Source: CAKZLS01 sp963786305
GTDB lineage: Bacteria; Pseudomonadota; Alphaproteobacteria; Rhodospirillales; Defluviicoccaceae
Direction: 5' to 3'
NCBI GenBank assembly: GCA_963786305.1
Contig: CAWAYL010000002.1
Location: forward strand, 11,675-75,674
Length of the DNA: 64,000 nucleotides
Made by a program: the position numbers and the translations under genes. The notes beneath the pieces are model-generated. The model was given only the letters and a program-made list of their open reading frames with translations, ran no database searches and was not told the DNA's origin. Each line of letters opens with the position of its first letter. Position 1 is the first letter of the stretch. Positions 1-7,621 of this stretch are shown here, piece by piece.

Positions 1-1347
1 AAAATAGGGCTCGGCGCCAAGCTTCCACGCCGACAAGGACAATTCGACCGGCACTTCTGTCTTGTCCTTGTGCAATCGCCTCCAGTTCGACTGTCCTGCC
101 GATGAGGTCCGTTCCCTTTTCCGCGACCGCCTGCTTCAATCCTAGCGCGTGCGTTCCACGGTATCGTGGAGGAATGAGCGAGGCGAACGGCTTGCCGACG
201 ATCTCCTCGGCGGTATATCCAAAAATCCGTTCGGCCGCCTTGTTCCACGAAGCCACGTCTCCCGAACCGTCGGTCGATATGATCGCGTCGTTGGCCGAAC
301 TCGGCAATACTTCGAAACCGCTCCTCGCTCTCCTCCAGGGCTTTCCCCGCAATTTTCCGGTCCGTGACGTCCTCGTAGAGAGCAACCACTTCCGAGGTCG
401 GCAACTTGTAGATATACGTCTCTCGCCATCTCGACACTTTGCCCTGCTTCGAAATGGTGAACGGAAAATGCTCGGGTTTTCCCGTTTTCCACACTCTCTG
501 CAGGACACCGAGAAACCCCAGACTCCTCGACCGGGGAAAGATGTCCGTAAGATCCCGTCCCAGCAGGTCCTTGCGATCGACCTTATCGATCCTCTCGCCA
601 GCGCGGTTGAGGTCCTTGTAGACAAATCGCTCACCGCCATCGAAAACCTCGTACACCGCCGCGCCGGAGCTCATATTCTCGAACAACTCGCGAAAGCGCG
701 CCTCCCCCAAGTGGATCCGATCGATGATCGGATCGCTGACAGCGAAGAAGACGAAGGTTCCGACGGCGATGAGGACGACGGCGATGCTCGCGATCAATCC
801 GGCATCACGGATAAAGGGAGCACGGATTTCGCTCATGTCGACCTTGACGACGATCCCAAGATCGAGAACGGCCACCGGTTCGTAGGCCGCCAACACTTCC
901 ACCCCCCTGTAGTCCAGCCCGATGACGGTGCCGGACTGTCCCGAAAGGGCTCGGCGCATGGGTTCTCCCCATTTGGAGTCGAAGGGTAGTTTAGGAGGAT
1001 GATCGAGATCCGAATGCTCGGGCTTCAGAACGAAAACGATGTGCTCGCTGTCGCGTCGGGCGACGGTGATCTCGCTGGTCTCGACTTCGCCCGTGATATG
1101 CTGCGTGAGCTCGTTCGACCTGCGCGAGCACGCCTGCTTCCGCACCGTTCGGGTAGGTGCTGTATTCCTGTTGAAACCGCCCCATTTCCTTAAGGAGACT
1201 TGCTTCGTTAGTGGCCATTTCCGCCAGCCGGCGGCGGTCCTCCGCGATCGCCGTGTTGTACATAATGACAATGGCGACGCCACCGATGGCGATGGCGACA
1301 AAGGCCATGATAAGAAGAAGGGAAACCAGTGACCGGTAGTCCCTCAC
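1..1347 (-). CDS. Membrane-bound PAS sensor histidine kinase, N-terminal part
   Basis: The gene runs off the left edge. Translation from GTG at 1347 gives a first membrane helix (residues about 8-30), an extracytoplasmic sensor region of about 180 residues, a second helix (around AGLIASIAVVLIAVGTFVFF, near 760-840), then two PAS domains, the second with the sequence WNKAAERIFGYTAEEIVGKP (near 200-260). The kinase core would lie beyond position 1. Coding frame changes near 1108, near 300 and near 80, which I take as indels because each downstream frame keeps PAS or sensor sequence. Its GTG start overlaps the stop of the upstream response regulator gene (GTGA at 1344-1347), so the two are translationally coupled. 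The ligand is unknown; the kinase assignment rests on architecture, since the HisKA/HATPase part is outside the window. Confidence 0.7.
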
Positions 1348-1757
1348 TCATCCTCCTCTTGGGCGGAAGGCGTATCCGGACCGCCGCCGGCGTTCGCGAG
1401 AACCTGACGCAGTTGCGGCACGCTAACGGGTTTGCTGAGGCTCTTCACCGGCCGCAACCCCTTGAATTCCGCGAGCAATCGGGCATTAATCGCATAGTCG
1501 GGACTATATCCGGTTATGATGATGATATCGGCGTCACACTTTTGCTTGACCAGCCAAAGGATCAACTCGTTGCCGTCGATGTCGGGCATCACCATGTCGA
1601 TGACCGTCACGTCGGGGAGGCGCAGGTTGTATGCGCGCTGGAAGTCGGCGCCATGATGCGTGACCTCGACCTCGTAACCAAGGCCGACCGCCACCTTCTG
1701 GACGAACGCCGCAAATTTCGGCTCATCGTCCACGATGAGTAGACGTTTCTTGTTCAT
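1344..1757 (-). CDS. Single-domain response regulator (CheY-like)
   Basis: A 137-residue stand-alone receiver. It begins MNKKRLLIVDDEPKF, giving the acidic pair for Mg2+ binding. The phospho-acceptor Asp is in VTVIDMVMPDIDG (residue about 54), a conserved Thr in IIIITGYS, and the switch Lys in SLSKPVS. No output domain follows; the tail is a short acidic stretch (QEEDE). It is the first gene of a minus-strand pair with the PAS sensor kinase and overlaps it by 4 nt, so it is very probably the cognate partner or a phosphorelay intermediate. It is divergent from the kai module and could link signalling to the clock, but that is inference from position only. Confidence 0.85.
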   Translation of the reverse strand: MNKKRLLIVDDEPKFAAFVQKVAVGLGYEVEVTHHGADFQRAYNLRLPDVTVIDMVMPDIDGNELILWLVKQKCDADIIIITGYSPDYAINARLLAEFKGLRPVKSLSKPVSVPQLRQVLANAGGGPDTPSAQEEDE

Positions 1758-1921
1758 CCCGTGTGTCAGCCCAAACTGATCCGACCATGGTCTTGGCGAT
1801 CGCCCCGATAACGGTTAAAACGTGATCCGCAGGATCGCAACTGAAAAAACGCCTTCCTGCGCCCTATCATATACATTGTTAAAATGTCTTTCATTGCGAT
1901 CTGAACTGGGCAATTCATTAA
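1758..1921. promoter_or_regulatory. Divergent intergenic region between the two-component pair and the kai module
   Basis: This 164-bp AT-richer stretch separates two divergent transcription units and must hold the promoters of both. A small perfect dyad, ACATT-gttaa-AATGT, lies at 1873-1887, about 35 bp before the start codon at 1922, and could be an operator or be coincidental. I see no clear sigma70 -35/-10 pair and only a poor Shine-Dalgarno match before 1922. Confidence 0.35.
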
Positions 1922-2389
1922 ATGACCGAGACGGCATTCAAAATATTGCTCGTTGAAGACAATAGAAAACTTGCGGATTTAGTTTGCGACGCTTGCAAGC
2001 GCGATTCTTCTTCTCCTGTTTATGACATTATTGTTTTTGCACGAGTGGACGAAGTTCTCGTCGCTGGGGACGGCGCGGGCTTCGATCTTATCCTCGTCGG
2101 GATCGGCCTGGCGGGTACCGACAGCATCGAAGCCACCGAAACTCTGAGCGCTCGATATCCCGGTACCCCCATCATGGTCCTGACGCCGGAGAACGATCCA
2201 GCGTTCGCCGTCAACGCAATCGACGCGGGTGCGCGCGATTGTCTTGGAGGTGACGAGATCGGCTCCCCTCTCCTGCAGCGGATGGCCCGCCATATAATCG
2301 AGCGCAACCGGATACAGCGTCGAGCCGATAAGCTGCGAACCCGGCAAGCCGGCGAAAGCGAGATGTTGCAACTCAAGAACTCTCTGTAG
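1922..2389 (+). CDS. Receiver-like protein lacking the phospho-acceptor Asp (pseudo-receiver), possible KaiA3-like N-terminal part
   Basis: 155 residues with a CheY-like fold signature: KILLVEDNRKLADLV at the N-terminus and IMVLTPEND followed by AIDAGARDCLGGDEI near the C-terminus. The position of the phospho-acceptor Asp (LILVGIGLAG, residue 60) is Gly, and the usual switch Lys (YLVKDE-type motif) is also Gly, so it should not be phosphorylated in the normal way. Cyanobacterial KaiA also starts with a pseudo-receiver, and KaiA3 of Synechocystis joins a NarL-type receiver to a KaiA-like C-terminal domain. The next gene is a KaiA/RsbU-like helical protein followed by kaiB and kaiC. That downstream frame is open back to at least 2379, so the two may be one gene broken by an indel near 2380. 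A NarL-type regulator without output domain is the alternative. Confidence 0.6.
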   Translation: MTETAFKILLVEDNRKLADLVCDACKRDSSSPVYDIIVFARVDEVLVAGDGAGFDLILVGIGLAGTDSIEATETLSARYPGTPIMVLTPENDPAFAVNAIDAGARDCLGGDEIGSPLLQRMARHIIERNRIQRRADKLRTRQAGESEMLQLKNSL

Positions 2390-2438
2390 CCCCGGTGACC
2401 TGAGAACCACTCGCAAGAGCCTCGATACCCGTCAACTG

Positions 2439-2819
2439 ATGGATGCGCGCCCCAAGGAATTCAGTGTCGAAATACAGAAATACGGATCGTTGCTTGACCG
2501 TCTGCTGAACGCCAGCGGCGCGGACGAGAAGGAGGTCATCAAGGAAGAACTCCATGGCCTCGCCGATCGTCTGGGATCGTTGAACACGGGACCAAGAGAT
2601 TTAGTTGAAATTCACAAAGCGGCATTAGCGGAAAAACTGCAGAGCCCGTTCGCTACGGATACCGCGGCGTCTATCGAGGAAGGTCGGCTGCTACTTCTAC
2701 AGTTGATGGGACACCTCGTTTCCTATTATAGGAGGCTTTCCTGGGGACGGCGGATACCGGACATAGCAAGACAAAACATCAACATGCGCGAAGCATTGGC
2801 GCGGAGAGAGAAAGACTGA
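2439..2819 (+). CDS. KaiA/RsbU-type helical domain protein, candidate clock partner
   Basis: 126 residues, predicted all-helical. The segment GPRDLVEIHKAALAEKL (residues about 50-66) followed by EEGRLLLLQLMGHLVSYYRR resembles the N-terminal domain of the RsbU phosphatase. That domain belongs to the same structural superfamily as the KaiA C-terminal domain, which binds KaiC and stimulates its phosphorylation. There is no phosphatase domain. The gene ends 4 nt before kaiB and is clearly co-transcribed with kaiB-kaiC. Its reading frame has no stop between about 2379 and the ATG at 2439, so it may be the second half of a fusion with the preceding pseudo-receiver; the combined length would be about 298 residues. 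Alternative: a free-standing RsbU_N-like signalling adaptor. Confidence 0.6.
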   Translation: MDARPKEFSVEIQKYGSLLDRLLNASGADEKEVIKEELHGLADRLGSLNTGPRDLVEIHKAALAEKLQSPFATDTAASIEEGRLLLLQLMGHLVSYYRRLSWGRRIPDIARQNINMREALARREKD

Positions 2820-2823
2820 GTCC

Positions 2824-3123
2824 ATGGCCAAGTATCTCTTGAAACTTTACATCGCCGGTCAGACTGCGCGGACGGAACAAGCGATCGCCAATCTTCGGGG
2901 GATTTGCGAGACCGACTTGGAGGGCCAGTTCGAACTCGCGGTGATTGATGTTCTGGAACGGCCTCAGTTGGCGGAGAACGAGAAAATTCTGGCGACGCCG
3001 ACCCTCGTCAAGGAATTACCGCCACCGCTAAGACGCGTGGTCGGCGACCTGTCGGACCGCGATTCGATCCTCGTCGGACTCGACCTCGCCGTCTGGGAAG
3101 CCAAGGGACAACAAAGAAAGTAA
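2824..3123 (+). CDS. kaiB: Circadian clock protein KaiB
   Basis: 99 residues, close to the 102 of cyanobacterial KaiB, with the thioredoxin-like KaiB pattern: LKLYIAGQTARTEQAIANLR at the N-terminus, then LAVIDVLERPQLAENEKILATPTLVK and LPPPLRRVVGDLSD. In characterised systems KaiB is a fold-switching protein that binds the CI ring of KaiC and promotes its dephosphorylation. It lies 4 nt after the KaiA/RsbU-like gene and 9 nt before kaiC, in one operon. No frameshift is seen. Several KaiB paralogues exist (KaiB1, KaiB2, KaiB3); I cannot assign the subclass without alignment. Confidence 0.93.
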   Translation: MAKYLLKLYIAGQTARTEQAIANLRGICETDLEGQFELAVIDVLERPQLAENEKILATPTLVKELPPPLRRVVGDLSDRDSILVGLDLAVWEAKGQQRK

Positions 3124-3132
3124 TAAATACCA

Positions 3133-4651
3133 ATGAACAGGGTTGAGATCACTCAGTCGATACAAAAGACGCCGACCGGAATTCCAGGTTTCGATTTTAT
3201 ATCAGACGGCGGCATTCCAACGGGGCGAACGGTACTCGTCTCCGGAAGCGCCGGCAGCGCAAAGACGATCTTCGCCGCGCAATTTCTTGCGGAGGGCATT
3301 CGTCAGAACCGGGAAAACGGCGTGTTCGTCACCTTTGAGGAACGTCCGCACGACATTCGCCGCAACATGATGAGTTTTGGTTGGGATATCTCCGCGTGGG
3401 AGAGCCAGAAGGCGTGGGCGTTCGTCGATGTATCTCCCGAACCTACCCATGAAATGATGGAGGTGGGCGACTACGATTTCGGAGCGCTGCTAGCCCGCAT
3501 TGAGCATGCCGTCCGATCGATTGGCGCGAAACGTGTGGTGCTCGACTCCATCGGCGCCATCTTCGGACAATTCGCGAACCAGAAACGGGTCAGGCACGAG
3601 CTGTTCCGTATTGCTTCGGCTCTGAAGGATCTGGAGGTGACGGCCATGCTCACGGCCGAGCGGACCGATCAGTACGGCGAAATCGCGCGCCATGGAATCG
3701 AAGAGTTTGTCGCCGACGGCGTCATCATTCTCCGGAACATCCTTGAAGAAGAGAAACGGCGCCGCACCATTGAAATTCTCAAGTTCAGGGGAACGACCCA
3801 CCGCAAGGGTGAATATCCGTTCACCGTCATCCCCCAAGATGGAGTTATCGTCATTCCCCTCTCCGCGATCGAGTTGAAACAGCGTTCCGGAGATGTCCGT
3901 GTAACGTCGGGCAACGAGCCGCTGGACCGGATGTGCGGCGGTGGGCTGTTTCGCGAATTCGATCATTCTCGTCTCTGGCGCGACGGGAACGGGCAAGACC
4001 CTCCTCGTCACCCACTTCATCGATGGCGGAGCCACCGCCGACGAGCGGTGCCTGCTGTTCGCCTTCGAGGAAAGCCGGGAGCAGTTGGGCCGAAACGCCA
4101 TCGGCTGGGGGACCGATTTCGACCAACTCGAGCAAGAAGGCAAATTAAGGGTCGTGTGCGAGTACCCGGAAGCGGCGAGCCTCGAAGATCACCTGATCCA
4201 TGTCAAACAGCAGATCGAAGACTTCAAACCCAATCGGATCGCCGTCGACAGCTTGTCCGCCCTTGAGCGTATCGCCACCGTTCGCGGATTTCGCGAGTTC
4301 GTGCTTGGGATTACGTCGTTCATCAAGCACCAGGAGATCATCGGCCTGTTCACCGCGACCACGCCGTCATTGACCGGCGGGATGTCGGTCACCGAGTCGC
4401 ATATTTCGTCCATTACCAATTCCATCATCCTGCTGCGCTACGTTGAATTGTTTGGCGCCATGCGCCGCGGCATCACCGTGCTGAAAATGCGCGGCTCCAC
4501 GCACGAGAAGGAAATCCGCGAACTCGTCATCGACGGCAAGGGAATGCATATCGGTGGCCGGTTCAGAAACGTGACCGGGATTCTCGCCGGCAATCCGCGG
4601 CAGGTGGGAGCGGATGAACTGCAGAAATTGGACCAGCTCTTTCCGGAGTAA
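3133..4651 (+). CDS. kaiC: Circadian clock ATPase/autokinase KaiC (one frameshift)
   Basis: A two-RecA-domain KaiC of about 506 residues once a one-base shift near 3950 is corrected (LDRMCGGGLFR continues as NSIILVSGATGTGKT in the next frame). CI has Walker A GSAGSAKT (residues 38-45) and the catalytic Glu pair E69/E70 in VTFEERP. CII has Walker A GATGTGKT and a Glu pair in FAFEESRE. The phosphorylation site region reads VTESHISSITNSIILLRYVE, giving tandem Ser-Ser (nt 4406-4411) where S. elongatus has Ser431-Thr432. Rhodobacter sphaeroides KaiC also has two serines. There is no long C-terminal coiled-coil extension, unlike the R. sphaeroides protein. It ends the operon pseudo-receiver, KaiA/RsbU-like, kaiB, kaiC. 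Confidence 0.93.
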
Positions 4652-4716
4652 TCGCCTGATATTGACGACCGTGGTTATAAATCCGACAGAGTGATCACAC
4701 TTGAACGGGTGTTGGT

Positions 4717-5448
4717 CTAAGGGGCGATGAGCCCCGATTTGATGGCGGACACCACCGCCGTCACCCGATTGGTTGTCCCCATCTTACGCATGGCGCTTTT
4801 CAGGTGGAAGTTGACCGTGTGTTCGGAAACGCCAAGGATCATGCCGATCGCCCATGCGCTCTTGCCGCGCGCCGTCCACGCGAGGCACTCGCGCTCACGC
4901 TCGGTGAGGTGAAATCCGGCCTGGATCTCCGGGTGCTGCCGCGCGACGTGCGAATACGCCAGTTGGAATTGAATGGCTAGAACCTGCAACGGCCCGTGAC
5001 CGTGGCCATTGTCGCGTTCGGCAGTGTCGTTGGCGAGACTGACGACGTAGCTCTCGCCGAGCGGACCGTGGACAGGAATACTGAGGCCGTTCTGGAGCCC
5101 GGCCTCCCGGCTTTCAGAGAACATCTTTTTCTGCTTGGGAGAGAGATCGTCACCGATCAGCAAGGTCGACCACGCCATTGGTGCGGCCCGGCTTGGTGCC
5201 AGGAGCACGATGGGATCGATCTCTTGATAGCGCTTCTCGAAATAGCGCGCCACCCAGTCATCCGGATAGTTCATTGCGATGGCCGGCTTCAGATTGCCCA
5301 GCGCCATCCCTTCTTGAGCGGCCGGCGTTACCGCGCCGAATGCCACCCGGTTGTACCCGAATGGCGAAACCGCCTGGGCAAATAGATCGAATACGTCGTC
5401 GGGAGCCGCGGCCGCGTTCGACCGCTCAATGAAGTCGGAAATCCGCAT
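4717..5448 (-). CDS. LuxR-family autoinducer-binding regulator (apparent solo)
   Basis: 243 residues. The N-terminal autoinducer-binding domain keeps the invariant ligand-pocket residues in order: Trp and Tyr in DDWVARYFEKRY, Asp-Pro in EIDPIV, and Trp in PMAWSTL. The C-terminal GerE/LuxR helix-turn-helix is clear (LTERERECLAWTARGKSAWAIGMILGVSEHTVNFHLKSAMRKMG). This architecture marks an acyl-homoserine-lactone-responsive activator or repressor. No luxI-type synthase is found within the window on either side, so it is a candidate LuxR solo that may sense exogenous or chemically different signals. The gene is convergent with kaiC. Two dyads upstream of its start (5608-5622 and 5658-5672) could be its own binding sites. 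Confidence 0.88.
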   Translation of the reverse strand: MRISDFIERSNAAAAPDDVFDLFAQAVSPFGYNRVAFGAVTPAAQEGMALGNLKPAIAMNYPDDWVARYFEKRYQEIDPIVLLAPSRAAPMAWSTLLIGDDLSPKQKKMFSESREAGLQNGLSIPVHGPLGESYVVSLANDTAERDNGHGHGPLQVLAIQFQLAYSHVARQHPEIQAGFHLTERERECLAWTARGKSAWAIGMILGVSEHTVNFHLKSAMRKMGTTNRVTAVVSAIKSGLIAP

Positions 5449-5607
5449 CAGCGTTATCTATCCTGCAAGGGAATCGTCCCTCTTTCCGCCGCCCTGCCTT
5501 TCCCGCGCGGGGCCCCGTTGGGCGACACCGCATCGACGCGTCGCGGCGAAACGACCGCCTCCTGTTTTCCCATGAAGGCGTCAGCTCTCGCTCCCGAAGA
5601 TTTCAAC

Positions 5608-5672
5608 ACCCTATTTGGGGGTATTAGACCTCCATTTGCCTAGCCGTGTCAAGTATCTACCCCATATGGGTA
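5608..5672. promoter_or_regulatory. Two near-palindromes upstream of luxR solo, candidate lux-type boxes
   Basis: Within the 282-bp gap between luxR and ada there are two related dyads: ACCCTATTTGGGGGT (5608-5622) and TACCCCATATGGGTA (5658-5672), spaced about 50 bp (five helical turns) centre to centre. LuxR-type regulators bind roughly 18-20 bp dyads, so these are reasonable operator candidates for the adjacent regulator. They do not match the classical ACCTGT-type lux box, so the assignment is inference. Confidence 0.4.
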
Positions 5673-5730
5673 AACTCCAGCGCGCCCGCATGGTGCACAC
5701 GTTTTCGCCGTGGAACTGGGACGGTTCGGT

Positions 5731-6894
5731 TCAGCCGCCCCCGCGCTCTTGGCGCAAAAGGGCTTTCTTGCGTTCCATGCCCCAGCGATAACCGTGCATG
5801 GCCCCATCGGAGCCGACGGCGCGATGGCATGGAACCAGCACGGACACCGGATTGGTGGCGCAGGCGCGCCCGACGGCGCGGGCCGCACCCGGCTGACCCA
5901 TCGCCGAAGCGATTTCGCCATAGCTGCGGGTCTGTCCGGCGGGGATGGCACTCAACTGCTCGAACACCCGCCACTGGAAGGCCGTGGCGCGGATGTCGAG
6001 CGGCAGGTCGGCGTGCGGCCGTTTGCCTTCAAGCTGATCCAGGACGCGGCTCACCCACTCGATCAAGGCCGCGTCGTCTCGTCGAAGCGCGGCGAGCGGG
6101 TAATCGTCGAACAGGTCTGCTTCGAGCACGGCGTCCGTTGACCCGAGGGCCACCATGCACACGCCTCGCTCGGTGGCCGCAACCAGAAGCTTGCCGAGCG
6201 GCCGCAAGGCGTCGTGATCGATGATCGCATAGGTGATGGCGATGCCGCGCCCGCCCTTGGCATAGGATGCGGGCGTCATGCCCAACCACGACGGCGCTTT
6301 TTCGTAGAGCCGGCTTGAGGACCCGTAGCCGGCGCCATAAAGGGCGGAGGCCACGGACTCGCCGCCCTTGAGGCCGCGCTTCAGCCGCTCGAGGCGCATC
6401 GCCTCGGCGTATCGACGCGGCGAAATGCCCATGAGCGACGTGAACAGGCGCTGCAGGTGATGCGGGCTCAGTCCCGCCTCGGCGCCGAGATCGGTGAGTG
6501 TCGGAACACCCTCGTCGCGATCGGCGATGGACCGGCAGATGCTCTGTACCGCCGCGACGTGAGGATGGGCGGCGCCGGTTCGCTCCGGGTGGCATCTTTT
6601 GCACGGCCGATAGCCGGCCCGAACCGCCGCTTCGGCCAGCGCGAAGAACGTGACCTGATCGCGGCCTGCCCGGCGGCTGGGACACGAGGGCCGACAGAAG
6701 ATGCCGGTGGATCGCACCGCGTAGACGAACTGGCCGTCGCGCCCGCGGTCGCGATCGAGTACGGCTCGCCAGCGTTGCTCATCGGTCATGACGGGGCTTG
6801 TGTTGGTGTTCATGACCCCATGGTAGCGCGCCGCGCGAAGGAATTTATCCGATGGTTGCGATCGAATTCGCGTGGCACGGTGACGCTCATCCAT
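5731..6894 (-). CDS. ada: Ada-type methyltransferase/transcriptional activator of alkylation repair
   Basis: The N-terminal Ada zinc domain has the four Cys ligands in FCRPSCPSR and CKRCHPE. An AraC-type helix-turn-helix follows (TDLGAEAGLSPHHLQRLFTS, then SPRRYAEAMRLERLK). The C-terminal O6-methylguanine-DNA methyltransferase domain carries the active-site motif LVPCHRAVG. The protein transfers methyl groups from DNA phosphotriesters and O6-methylguanine to its own cysteines and then activates repair genes. The first in-frame ATG at 6894 overlaps the end of the upstream peptidase gene by 8 nt, but family members begin near TDEQRWRAVLDRD. An internal ATG at 6813 or 6789 is therefore the more likely start. 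No alkB or alkA is adjacent. No frameshift is visible. Confidence 0.92.
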   Translation of the reverse strand: MDERHRATRIRSQPSDKFLRAARYHGVMNTNTSPVMTDEQRWRAVLDRDRGRDGQFVYAVRSTGIFCRPSCPSRRAGRDQVTFFALAEAAVRAGYRPCKRCHPERTGAAHPHVAAVQSICRSIADRDEGVPTLTDLGAEAGLSPHHLQRLFTSLMGISPRRYAEAMRLERLKRGLKGGESVASALYGAGYGSSSRLYEKAPSWLGMTPASYAKGGRGIAITYAIIDHDALRPLGKLLVAATERGVCMVALGSTDAVLEADLFDDYPLAALRRDDAALIEWVSRVLDQLEGKRPHADLPLDIRATAFQWRVFEQLSAIPAGQTRSYGEIASAMGQPGAARAVGRACATNPVSVLVPCHRAVGSDGAMHGYRWGMERKKALLRQERGGG

Positions 6895-7621
6895 AGCGGT
6901 GAAGGGTCCGGCCGTGGTGCTTCAGCCAGCGCCGGGATCCGTCGACCTCATCCGCAAGGGTCGCCACCGTCCGCCAGAAGTCCGGCCCGTGATGGGGAAC
7001 GGCCAGATGACCGACCTCATGGGCGACCACGTAATCAAGGACGGCGTCGGGGGCCAGCACCAATCGCCAGCAGAACGACAGGTTGCCCTGCGCTGAACAC
7101 GAGCCCCAGCGCGAACGGGTATCGCGCAGCGTGATGCGACCCGCCGGGCGGCCCAGCCGCGCGGTCTTTTCGCCCACCCGAGCGGCAATCTCGCCCCGGG
7201 CTTGCACCTTCAGCCAACGCTCCACCCGGCGGGGAACCAGCGTGTCGGGGCCGCCGACGACGATTTCGCGATCGCCCAGACGGACGCCGGCGGCACCGTC
7301 CGGCCGGTGCCTGATGGCATGTTCGTGACCGAGGAACGGAATGATTGCGCCGTCGGCGAAGGGAACGCGCGGCGGCACGGCATCGAGCCGCTGGATAATC
7401 CACCCGGCATTGCGCTCGGCCGCGCTCATGCCGTCATCGAAGGTCATGCGCGAGGGTATGGTGATCGAGACGCCCTCGCCATTCCCCGCCAGGCGAACGA
7501 TGATGCGTTTGGCGCGCGGATTCTTGCGCACGGTGACCGGAATGACGCGGCCATGACAGCCGAGGGTAAAGTGCTTGTCCCGAATGGCGCCACGCGAGCG
7601 CAAGCCTTGCAGCAGGTTCAC
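6887..7621 (-). CDS. YgjP/SprT-like metallopeptidase (DUF45, M48-type)
   Basis: 244 residues with the YgjP pattern: RKNPRAKRIIVRLAGNGEGV near the N-terminus, then DTRSRWGSCSAQGNLSFCWR and the zinc motif YVVAHEVGHLAVPHHGPDFW (HEVGH plus downstream His). E. coli YgjP-type proteins are predicted zinc-dependent peptidases of unknown substrate. It overlaps the preceding dapA-like gene by 4 nt (ATGA at 7618-7621) and the following ada by 8 nt, so these three probably form one operon. Confidence 0.88.
   Translation of the reverse strand: MNLLQGLRSRGAIRDKHFTLGCHGRVIPVTVRKNPRAKRIIVRLAGNGEGVSITIPSRMTFDDGMSAAERNAGWIIQRLDAVPPRVPFADGAIIPFLGHEHAIRHRPDGAAGVRLGDREIVVGGPDTLVPRRVERWLKVQARGEIAARVGEKTARLGRPAGRITLRDTRSRWGSCSAQGNLSFCWRLVLAPDAVLDYVVAHEVGHLAVPHHGPDFWRTVATLADEVDGSRRWLKHHGRTLHRYG

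Noticed and set aside
2824..3123. KaiB ORF as a generic thioredoxin
   Set aside because: No CxxC motif; the sequence and the neighbouring kaiC fit KaiB.
5646..6224. Long plus-strand open frames opposite ada, cobL, acnA and others
   Set aside because: They are high-GC shadow frames with biased composition and no domain; the opposite strand carries complete conserved enzymes.
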